From Nitrospirota bacterium (GTDB lineage Bacteria > Nitrospirota > Thermodesulfovibrionia > Thermodesulfovibrionales > JdFR-88): a stretch of DNA of 20,058 nucleotides. Positions 5,374 to 12,054 of this stretch are shown here, one piece after another. The notes beneath the pieces were generated by a model, which saw only the letters and a program-made list of their open reading frames with translations, was not told where the DNA came from and made no database searches. Location of the stretch: contig JAKAEG010000011.1 in the NCBI GenBank assembly GCA_021819985.1, positions 1-20,058 of the forward strand, written 5' to 3'. The position numbers were made by a program, and so were the translations under genes. Numbering within the stretch: position 1 is the stretch's first letter; each line of letters opens with the position of its first letter.

Positions 5374-8028
5374 ATGGACATTTATCTGATAGACGGCAAC
5401 TCATATGTCTACAGGGCATATTTCGCCATACGGAACCTGAGGGACTCCAAAGGCCGCCCCACCAACGCAATATTCGGCTTCACAAATATGCTCCTGAAGA
5501 TAATAAGGGACCTGCGCCCGGGAGGCCTCGCCATCTCCTTCGACACGCCGCACAAGACCGAAAGGCACAGGATCTACGAGGCATACAAGGCCCACAGGCC
5601 GGGGGCCCCCGATGAAATGATCGAGCAGTTCCCGTATATCAGGAAGGTAATAGAGGCGTTCAGGGTAAAAATCTTCGAGGTCCCCGGTTATGAGGCGGAC
5701 GATGTAATCGCCACGCTTGCCGGCCGTGCGTCAAAAGCGGGCCATAACGTATATATAGTCACGGCGGACAAGGACATGCTTCAGGTTATAGGTGATAGGG
5801 TGCGCGTGTACGACCCCATTAAAAACCTGGTGCTGGGGCCTGAGCACGTGATGGAGCGCTTCGGGGTCCCGCCTGAGCGGGTGCCGGAGTTCATGGCCCT
5901 GACCGGCGATGCGGTGGACAATATCCCGGGGGTCAAAGGCATAGGGGAAAAGACCGCGAAAGAGCTTTTCCGGGAATTCAAAGATCTGGATGAGCTGATG
6001 GCCAACACGGAGAAGATCAAAAGACCGAGGACAAGAAAGCTTATCGAGGAAAACACAGAGAATATAAAACTCTCAAAACAGCTGGCCGTTATAGACCGCG
6101 ATGTCCCGGTCGAGGCGGACGTCCATGATTTCGGCCTCCCAGAGCCGGACTGGCATGCCCTGGCCGCCCTTTTCAAGGAATTCGAGCTTACATCTTTGAT
6201 GAAGTACGTTCCGGGAGAGGCCGCGCCGGAAAGGCAATATGAGAGCGTGTTTTCCAAAGAGAGATTAAAAGCCCTTTTGCCTGGGCTTGAGACCGGGTTT
6301 TCCATACGGCTTATGACCGAAGGACTTTTGCTGAATCCCCCGCCGGCAATGGAAGAGACCATTACCGGAGCCTCTTTTTTTACCGGCAAGGACGGAGGGT
6401 TCTATCTGCCATTTGCCCATGAATATGACGGAGTGCCGGAGCAGCTTAAAGCGGAAGACGCGCTTGAAATATTGAGACCGCTTTTAGAGGCCGAGTCGGT
6501 CCCCAAGGCCGGGCATAATCTCAAGCGGGATATGGAGCTTCTTAAAAATTATGGAATAGACCTCAAAGGTAGAGACCTTGAGGACGTAATGATAGCCTCC
6601 CACCTGGTAAACCCTTTGAGGGCGGACCACAGCCTTGAGGCCATCGCGCTTGAATATCTGTCCGTCAAAAAAAAGACGATAGGAGAGATGGTTGGGAAAA
6701 AACGGCGGTATGGTTCTTTGACGGTTCCGGAGGCCGCTAGCTTTGCCTGTTACGAGGCGGAGCTTTTAATTACAGTGAAGGACATTCTTTTCGAGCGGTT
6801 AAAGCAGGAAGACCTTATGCGCTGTTACGCCGGTTACGAAATGCCCCTCATAGGCGTGCTTGCCGGAATGGAGGAGGCTGGGGTAAAGGTAGATACACGG
6901 AGACTTGCGGAAATATCAGGAGAACTTGAGGCGCAGCTTGAGGGCATAAAAAAAAGGATTTTTTTCCTAGCCGGGGAAGAGTTCAACATAAACTCACCCA
7001 GGCAGCTGGGGCATGTGCTTTTTGATGTGCTTAAGCTCAAGCCGGGGAAAAAGAAAAAAACAGGATACTCGACGGAAGTGGGCGTGCTGGAGGAGCTTGC
7101 TTCGGAGCATGAGCTGCCAAGAGAGATGCTGGATTGGCGCGCCCTTTTCAAGCTGAAGACGACGTATGTGGACGCCCTGCCAGTGCTTGTCCATCCGCGC
7201 ACGGGCCGTATACATGCCAGTTTCAACCAGGCCGTTACGGCTACGGGGAGGCTTTCAAGCACTAACCCGAACCTTCAGAACATACCTGTTAGAGGAGACT
7301 GGGGCAGAAAGATGCGAGAGGCGTTCGTGCCTGAGGACGGGTATCAGATCATATCGGCGGATTACTCCCAGATAGAGTTAAGGGTGCTTGCGCATATATC
7401 GGCAGATGAGACGCTAAGAAAGGAATTCATCCAGGGCAACGACGTGCACACGATGACGGCAGCGGAGATATTCGGGCTGGACCCGTCTGAGACCGGGCCG
7501 GAACACCGGAGGGTGGCCAAGGTGGTGAACTTCGGGGTCATTTACGGGATAACGCCATTTGGGTTGAGCCAGGCCACGGGCAAGAGCCCTGAGGAGGCCT
7601 CCAAATACATAGCCAGGTATTTCGAGCGGCACTCAGGGGTTGCCGCTTACATGAAAGCCGCCATAGAGGAGGCGGAAAGAACAGGATATGTAAGGACCAT
7701 TTCAGGAAGGAAAAGGCCCATCCCGGAGCTTAAGAGCCGCGACCGTAGGGTACGCGCCCTGGGAGAACGCTTCGCGATGAACTCCCCTATACAGGGAAGC
7801 GCGGCGGACATTATAAAAAAAGCGATGATAAACATATGGGAGGCGCTGAGATCCACACGCACCAGGCTGATTCTCCAGGTGCATGATGAGCTGGTCTTCG
7901 AGGCCCCTCACGACGAGGCCCCCCGGATGACTGATATAATTAAAGCTGAGATGAGCAGCGCGGCCGGCCTTAGCGTGCCCGTTCTGGTCGAGGCGGGTTA
8001 CGGCAGGAACTGGGCTGAAGCCCATTAG
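5374..8028 (+). CDS. polA: DNA polymerase I
   Basis: Fills gaps and removes RNA primers in replication and repair. The 884 residues carry a 5'-nuclease domain (about 1-290: EADDVIATL, TADKDML, GDAVDNIPGVKGIG), a 3'-5' exonuclease-fold region (about 300-480) and a polymerase domain with motif A DYSQIELRVLAHIS, motif B RRVAKVVNFGVIYG and motif C LQVHDELVFEA. The proofreading domain looks degenerate: where E. coli has the DTET carboxylates this protein reads SIRLMTEGLLLN. NLKRD (counterpart of the Asp424 region) is kept, but the Exo III YxxxD is replaced by FACYEAE. Proofreading is therefore probably lost, as in Taq. There is no ribosome site before the ATG; together with a TAAAAT box at 5354 this suggests a very short leader. 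First gene of a four-gene run. Confidence 0.97.
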   Translation: MDIYLIDGNSYVYRAYFAIRNLRDSKGRPTNAIFGFTNMLLKIIRDLRPGGLAISFDTPHKTERHRIYEAYKAHRPGAPDEMIEQFPYIRKVIEAFRVKIFEVPGYEADDVIATLAGRASKAGHNVYIVTADKDMLQVIGDRVRVYDPIKNLVLGPEHVMERFGVPPERVPEFMALTGDAVDNIPGVKGIGEKTAKELFREFKDLDELMANTEKIKRPRTRKLIEENTENIKLSKQLAVIDRDVPVEADVHDFGLPEPDWHALAALFKEFELTSLMKYVPGEAAPERQYESVFSKERLKALLPGLETGFSIRLMTEGLLLNPPPAMEETITGASFFTGKDGGFYLPFAHEYDGVPEQLKAEDALEILRPLLEAESVPKAGHNLKRDMELLKNYGIDLKGRDLEDVMIASHLVNPLRADHSLEAIALEYLSVKKKTIGEMVGKKRRYGSLTVPEAASFACYEAELLITVKDILFERLKQEDLMRCYAGYEMPLIGVLAGMEEAGVKVDTRRLAEISGELEAQLEGIKKRIFFLAGEEFNINSPRQLGHVLFDVLKLKPGKKKKTGYSTEVGVLEELASEHELPREMLDWRALFKLKTTYVDALPVLVHPRTGRIHASFNQAVTATGRLSSTNPNLQNIPVRGDWGRKMREAFVPEDGYQIISADYSQIELRVLAHISADETLRKEFIQGNDVHTMTAAEIFGLDPSETGPEHRRVAKVVNFGVIYGITPFGLSQATGKSPEEASKYIARYFERHSGVAAYMKAAIEEAERTGYVRTISGRKRPIPELKSRDRRVRALGERFAMNSPIQGSAADIIKKAMINIWEALRSTRTRLILQVHDELVFEAPHDEAPRMTDIIKAEMSSAAGLSVPVLVEAGYGRNWAEAH

Positions 8029-8079
8029 ATAGAGTAAATGTACGGCTCCGAACTTTTCAATTTTTAGGGAGGAATGGAA

Positions 8080-8265
8080 ATGACAAGAAATGAAAGAAAA
8101 GAGCTTGAGAAAATGGAAGAACTCGAATTGAAAAAACTTGCACTGGCACTGGAGCTTCCGGTGATAAAGGGCAGGGCCGAGCTTATAGAGAGCATCCTTG
8201 CCAGGCAGAACAGACTGGTGCCGGCAGAAAAATCTCTCAGCGGCAAGAGCGGCAGAAAGAAGTAG
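8080..8265 (+). CDS. Small basic protein with a SAP/Rho-N-like helical motif
   Basis: 61 residues if started at the second ATG (8080), which is 7 nt from AGGGAGG; the ATG at 8074 abuts that site and is unlikely. The core, MEELELKKLALALELPVIKGRAELIESIL, follows the pattern of SAP or Rho-N domains: helix, L..LA..L.LP...GR..LI..I. These bind nucleic acid. The tail is lysine-rich (SGKSGRKK). It sits 51 nt after polA and 2 nt before the HD gene, so it is probably co-transcribed and may act on DNA or RNA. Function unknown; the domain call rests on pattern only. Confidence 0.7.
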   Translation: MTRNERKELEKMEELELKKLALALELPVIKGRAELIESILARQNRLVPAEKSLSGKSGRKK

Positions 8266-8267
8266 TT

Positions 8268-8873
8268 TTGACTGAACCGGATCCGTTGACAGGCATATCG
8301 AATTTTCTTTTTGAAGTGGGGATGCTCAAAAGGACCCCAAGGAGCGGCTTTCAATTCCTGGGCTCAGGGGGGGAATCCGTGGCGGAGCACTCTTTCCGCA
8401 CCGCATGCATTACTTACGTGCTTGGGAGCATGGAGGAAAAACTCTCGGGGCAGAAGATAGACAAGGACAGGCTTTTGAAGATGGGGCTTTTCCATGATTT
8501 CCTTGAAGCCAGGACAGGCGACCTTAATTACGTCAACAAAAAATATGTAAAAGTTGACGAAGTCCGGGCCAGGACCGAGCTTGCAAGCGGGATCCCGTTT
8601 GGCCCGGAAATAGAAGCGCTCCTGATCGAATTTCACGAAGGCAAGACAAGGGAGGCGCTCCTTGCCAGGGACGCCGACCAGCTTGAGTTCATACTGGCCC
8701 TCAAGGAATGCAAGGACACGGGCTCCAAATACGCGGATGAATGGCTGGGGTTCGCCCTTAAAAGGCTCAGGACCGAACCCGCAAAAAAACTGGCCGCAAA
8801 GGTACTTGAAACGGACTCCTCACTCTGGTGGTTTTCCGACAAGAGCGATTGGTGGGTCAAAGGTAAAGAATAA
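8268..8873 (+). CDS. HD-domain phosphohydrolase, YfbR/HDDC2-like
   Basis: Likely a metal-dependent 5'-deoxynucleotidase acting on nucleoside monophosphates. The 201 residues match the family in length and order: NFLFEVGMLKRTPRSG at the start, His41 in SVAEHSFRTA, His76-Asp77 in LFHDFLEARTGD and a late Asp in ARDADQLEF (about 137), giving the H...HD...D metal set. The start is TTG at 8268, 2 nt after the stop of the preceding gene; an in-frame TTG at 8286 is an alternative, and neither has a good ribosome site, so translation is probably coupled. Its place behind polA suits a role in nucleotide pools. The specific substrate is inferred from the family. Confidence 0.88.
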   Translation: MTEPDPLTGISNFLFEVGMLKRTPRSGFQFLGSGGESVAEHSFRTACITYVLGSMEEKLSGQKIDKDRLLKMGLFHDFLEARTGDLNYVNKKYVKVDEVRARTELASGIPFGPEIEALLIEFHEGKTREALLARDADQLEFILALKECKDTGSKYADEWLGFALKRLRTEPAKKLAAKVLETDSSLWWFSDKSDWWVKGKE

Positions 8874-8875
8874 AA

Positions 8876-9089
8876 ATGTCACCGGCAATTTTAATAACCG
8901 GAGCAAACAGGGGCATCGGGCTTGAGCTTGCAGGACAGTATGCGGGCGCGGGCTGGCTTGTCCATGCCTGCTGCCGCGACCATCAGCACGGAAGAAAGCG
9001 TTGCCGGTATAATGGCGAGACTGGATGGCCTCAAGGATGAAGACAGCGGGAAATTCATAAGCTACGAAGGCAGAGAGATACCCTGGTAG
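8876..9089 (+). pseudogene. Short-chain dehydrogenase (C-factor-like) remnant with internal deletion
   Basis: The first 35 codons are a typical SDR start: ILITGANRGIGLELA carries the TGxxxGIG cofactor loop, followed by a second strand ending HACCRD. The next bases, read one nucleotide later, encode ISTEESVAGIMARLDGL then DEDSGKFISYEGREIPW and a stop, the characteristic C-terminus of C-factor-type SDRs. About 150 central residues, including the YxxxK catalytic segment, are missing and the two ends are out of frame (214 nt, i.e. 71 codons plus one base). As it stands the first frame would end after about 54 residues. It begins 2 nt after the HD stop, so an intact ancestor was the last gene of the run. 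An assembly collapse cannot be excluded. Confidence 0.85.
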
Positions 9090-9097
9090 CTCTTAAT

Positions 9098-9132
9098 GCG
9101 GGACCGGATTTTTAAAAAAGCCCCGGTCCCGC
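9098..9132. terminator. Bidirectional terminator between convergent genes
   Basis: GCGGGACCGG (9098-9107) pairs with CCGGTCCCGC (9123-9132). The plus-strand tail TGAATTTTCTGTTTTTT is T-rich. On the minus strand the tail is weaker (ATTAAGA). It ends the polA-to-SDR run and may also serve amt. Confidence 0.75.
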
Positions 9133-9147
9133 TGAATTTTCTGTTTT

Positions 9148-10371
9148 TTACAAGTAATAACCTTCTTCGCCGTGAACGCTGATATCCAATCCGGCATCTT
9201 CGATCTTCTCACTTACCCGAAGTCCCGCTATCATATCAATGACCTTGAGCAGGACAAGGCTTGCCAGGAACGAATATACGGCAACCACAGCGACCCCGCC
9301 AAGCTGTATATAGAACTGCCGCGCGTTTCCAAGGAACAGACCATTTGCTCCCGCGGGATTCAAGGCCAATGTGGCAAAAAGCCCTACACACAATGTTCCG
9401 GTGATCCCGCCTATGCCGTGGACCCCGAAGGCATCCAGGGAATCATCATACCCAAACACGGGTTTTAAATTAAGGGCCGCATAGCACATTGCACCAGCCA
9501 GTGTCCCGATTATGAGCGCTGAATCCGGCCCGACAAAACCAGCCGCGGGAGTTATGGTGGCAAGCCCCGCTATGGAACCTGTCGCGGCTCCAAACACGGT
9601 AGGTCTTCCCCTGTGCAGCCATTCGATCAAAATCCATGTCGCCGTGGCGCTTACCGCCGCCGCGTGCGTGGTCACGAAGGCGAGAGTGCTAAGCTGCCCG
9701 GCGGAAAGGGCGCTTCCCGCATTAAAGCCGAACCAGCCAAACCATAAAATACCGGCCCCTATCACGGTCATGGGAAGGTTATGGGGAGGCATAGGCTCCT
9801 TGAACGCGCCTTTTCTTTTGCCTATGTAAAGGGCCGCCGCCAGTGCGGAAAGCCCGCTTGTCGCATGCACTACAATTCCGCCCGCGAAATCCAGAACGCC
9901 AAGGTACCTGAGCCATCCCCCAACGCCCCAAACCCAATGGGCCACAGGATCATAGACCAGGGTGGACCAGAGAAGCACAAAGATCACATAGGCGGAAAAT
10001 TTCATCCGCTCGGCAAATGCCCCGCTTATGAGGGCGGGTGTAATGACCGCGAACATCGCCTGGTATATCATAAAAGCCAGATGCGGCACAGTAGGCGCAT
10101 ATGCCGGATTTGGCAACAGTCCTACGTTCCTTAACAGCGCCCAGTCCAGGTTCCCGATGATCCCCTTTACATCCGGGCCAAAAGCAAGAGAGTACCCCAC
10201 CAGCATCCATTGAATGCTCACGATCGCGATGGCCGAGAAACTGTGCATGAGAGTGCCCAGAACGTTTTTCCTCCGCACCATCCCGCCATAAAACAGAGCC
10301 AGCCCAGGTGTCATCAGCATTACGAGCGCCGCGGACATTAGCAGCCATGCGGTATCGCCGTTGTTTATCAT
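9148..10371 (-). CDS. amtB: Ammonium transporter (Amt/AmtB family)
   Basis: Inner-membrane trimeric channel that imports ammonium. The 407 residues have the expected run of about eleven hydrophobic segments. Key pore residues are visible: Asp161 in LDFAGG, the twin histidines His169 (VVHATSG) and His318 (GVHGIGG), and the family signature DFAGGIVVHATSG. The C-terminal tail, LRVSEKIEDAGLDISVHGEEGYY, is the segment that docks on the P-II protein. No extra N-terminal signal sequence is seen. The start codon is 1 nt after the stop of glnK, with GGAGG inside the end of glnK, so the two genes are one translationally linked operon. GlnK should block the pore when nitrogen is plentiful. Confidence 0.97.
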   Translation of the reverse strand: MINNGDTAWLLMSAALVMLMTPGLALFYGGMVRRKNVLGTLMHSFSAIAIVSIQWMLVGYSLAFGPDVKGIIGNLDWALLRNVGLLPNPAYAPTVPHLAFMIYQAMFAVITPALISGAFAERMKFSAYVIFVLLWSTLVYDPVAHWVWGVGGWLRYLGVLDFAGGIVVHATSGLSALAAALYIGKRKGAFKEPMPPHNLPMTVIGAGILWFGWFGFNAGSALSAGQLSTLAFVTTHAAAVSATATWILIEWLHRGRPTVFGAATGSIAGLATITPAAGFVGPDSALIIGTLAGAMCYAALNLKPVFGYDDSLDAFGVHGIGGITGTLCVGLFATLALNPAGANGLFLGNARQFYIQLGGVAVVAVYSFLASLVLLKVIDMIAGLRVSEKIEDAGLDISVHGEEGYYL

Positions 10372-10372
10372 A

Positions 10373-10711
10373 TTAAAGCGCCTCCTCTCCCCTTTCTCCG
10401 GTCCTTATCCTTATGCACTCCCCCATGTCGGTGACGAATATCTTGCCGTCACCTATCTCGCCCGTTCTTGCTGATTCTTCGATCGCCCGAATTACGGCAT
10501 CCAGTTTATCATCAGATACAGCTATCTCAATCTTCACCTTGGGCAAAAATCTCACTTCGTACTCAGCCCCGCGATAGATCTCTTTGAATCCCTTTTGCCT
10601 TCCGAACCCCCGTACTTCGGTGGTCGTCATCCCGAGCACGCCAACCTCCATCAGCGCCCTCCGTACAACCTCGAACCTTGTGTGCTTGATAATAGCCGTG
10701 ATCATCTTCAA
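10373..10711 (-). CDS. glnK: Nitrogen regulatory P-II protein
   Basis: Senses 2-oxoglutarate and ATP/ADP and controls Amt and nitrogen metabolism. At 112 residues it is full length. The T-loop RGAEYEVRFLPK holds Tyr51, the usual uridylylation site, and the B-loop TGEIGDGKIFV and C-terminal IRIRTGERGEEA are intact. The start is TTG at 10711, 9 nt from GGGGGA; it gives the family-typical beginning MKMITAIIK and puts the modified Tyr at exactly 51. An ATG two codons later is less well spaced. GlnK rather than GlnB is inferred from the amt partner downstream. A sigma-54 promoter is expected for such operons; the only GG-N10-GC match upstream (10914-10927, minus) is poor and distant. Confidence 0.95.
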   Translation of the reverse strand: MKMITAIIKHTRFEVVRRALMEVGVLGMTTTEVRGFGRQKGFKEIYRGAEYEVRFLPKVKIEIAVSDDKLDAVIRAIEESARTGEIGDGKIFVTDMGECIRIRTGERGEEAL

Positions 10712-10795
10712 CAGGCCGCATCCCCCTTTTATTTATTAAACAACCAAAAATTCCCGCAAATACGTTTACACGAACAAGGAATATTTAAAAAATTC

Positions 10796-10836
10796 CTACA
10801 ATTTTGTCATATTTCTACAATTTTGTATACAAAATT
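10796..10836. promoter_or_regulatory. Operator-like cluster: direct repeat plus 18-bp palindrome
   Basis: CTACAATTTTGT occurs at 10796-10807 and again at 10815-10826, offset by 19 nt. The second copy runs into the perfect 18-bp palindrome AATTTTGTATACAAAATT (10819-10836). It sits between divergent glnK and the peroxidase gene, 42 nt upstream of the peroxidase -35, suiting a dimeric activator or a shared regulator. The regulator is unknown. Confidence 0.5.
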
Positions 10837-10848
10837 TGGAAGAATTTT

Positions 10849-10860
10849 CATTCGCGAATG
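10849..10860. repeat. 12-bp perfect palindrome CATTCGCGAATG
   Basis: It lies between the operator-like cluster and the -35 of the peroxidase promoter. It could be a second binding site, but is short enough to occur by chance. Confidence 0.35.
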
Positions 10861-10877
10861 CCGGCAAAATATCCGAT

Positions 10878-10906
10878 TTGACATAATCCAATATCAGATA
10901 TAAAAG
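10878..10906 (+). promoter_or_regulatory. Promoter of the cytochrome c peroxidase gene
   Basis: A perfect -35 TTGACA (10878-10883) is followed after 17 nt by TAAAAG, or after 15 nt by TATAAA (10899-10904). The imperfect -10 would suit activator dependence. The leader is about 45-50 nt. Confidence 0.5.
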
Positions 10907-10960
10907 ATAATTAGCAATAGAAAGCCCTTATCCTCATATAAAAATCAAAGAGGTAAAAAA

Positions 10961-12007
10961 ATGAAAAAAACGGCTATTTTTGTTTTGACAATGATGTCTT
11001 TTTTCTTTTTTGCGGCATCGATCGCCGCCGCGGCAGATGATGTGATGCAAAGAGCGCAACTGTTGTTCAAGCCAATCCCGGATACGGTATCAAACATTGA
11101 AGGAAAATCTTTTACGCCTGAGAAGGCGGCGTTGGGAAAGATGCTGTATTTTGAGCCCCGGCTGTCGGCAAGTTCCCTTATCAGCTGCAATACCTGTCAT
11201 AATCTGGGAATGGGCGGAGCCGATTTTCAGGAGATCTCCGTGGGGCACAAATGGCAAAAAGGCCCGCGGAACGCGCCCACTGTTTTGAATTCAGTTTTCA
11301 ATGTGGCCCAGTTCTGGGATGGCAGGGCCAAGGACCTGAAGCAGCAGGCCAAGGGCCCTCTTCAGGCCTCGGTGGAGATGAACAATACCCCCGAAATGGC
11401 TGTCAAAACCTTAAAGAGCATGCCGGAATATATAGACATGTTCAAAAAAGCCTTTCCCGGCCAGGCTGACCCCGTGACCTTTGACAACATGGCCGAAGCG
11501 ATAGAGGCGTTCGAGGCAACGCTTCTGACCCCCGATTCGCCTTTCGACCAGTATCTTAAAGGAAATGAAAACGCCCTCAGCGAAACACAGAAAGATGGAT
11601 TAAAACTCTTCATGGACAAGGGATGCGCCAGCTGCCACGGAGGCATCAATATGGGCGGGGCGTCGTATTACCCCTTCGGACTGGTCCAGAGGCCCGCGGC
11701 AGAGATCCTGGCAGGCGACACAGGGCGTTACAAAATAACGCGTTCCAAGTCGGATGAATATGTCTTTAAAGCCCCTTCGCTCAGAAATATTGAACTCACT
11801 CCGCCTTATTTCCACTCCGGCAAGGTATGGGACCTCAAAGAAGCGATAAGGATCATGGGCACAGCTCAACTGGGGGCCAGGCTTACGGAAGATGAAGTAA
11901 GCAGGGTAGAGGCATTCCTGAAAACAACCACAGGTGTCCAGCCTATGGTGGAATACCCGATACTCCCAGCGCCTACGGTGAATACGCCAAAGCCGAAACT
12001 GGATTAG
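10961..12007 (+). CDS. Di-heme cytochrome c peroxidase (CcpA/MauG superfamily)
   Basis: Reduces hydrogen peroxide in the periplasm with electrons from small cytochromes. The 348-residue precursor has a signal peptide (hydrophobic 5-23, ending AAAADD). Two haem c sites are clear: CNTCH (76-80) and CASCH (222-226). Between them GPRNAPTVLNSVFN then AQFWDGRAKDLKQQA is the family's typical block. Met299 in RIMGTAQLG fits the axial ligand of the second haem. Length and layout fit bacterial CCP rather than MauG. The ATG has GAGG 7 nt upstream. The gene stands alone with its own promoter (10878), operator-like upstream repeats, and a strong terminator. It implies some exposure to oxygen or peroxide. 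Confidence 0.95.
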   Translation: MKKTAIFVLTMMSFFFFAASIAAAADDVMQRAQLLFKPIPDTVSNIEGKSFTPEKAALGKMLYFEPRLSASSLISCNTCHNLGMGGADFQEISVGHKWQKGPRNAPTVLNSVFNVAQFWDGRAKDLKQQAKGPLQASVEMNNTPEMAVKTLKSMPEYIDMFKKAFPGQADPVTFDNMAEAIEAFEATLLTPDSPFDQYLKGNENALSETQKDGLKLFMDKGCASCHGGINMGGASYYPFGLVQRPAAEILAGDTGRYKITRSKSDEYVFKAPSLRNIELTPPYFHSGKVWDLKEAIRIMGTAQLGARLTEDEVSRVEAFLKTTTGVQPMVEYPILPAPTVNTPKPKLD

Positions 12008-12015
12008 CTGAGGAC

Positions 12016-12050
12016 AAAAAACCGGCCTTTAAATCAAAGGCCGGTTTTTT
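12016..12050. terminator. Bidirectional terminator between convergent genes
   Basis: A perfect 15-bp stem (12016-12030 with 12036-12050) has core CCGGCCTTT/AAAGGCCGG and loop AAATC. A and T runs flank it, so it functions symmetrically for the peroxidase and glucan phosphorylase genes. Confidence 0.9.
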
Positions 12051-12054
12051 TATT

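Noticed and set aside
10912..10928. Possible sigma-54 promoter for glnK (minus strand, GG-N10-GC)
   Set aside because: Only the GG and TTGC elements match, the -24 box is poor, and it would lie about 190 nt from the start codon and inside the peroxidase leader.
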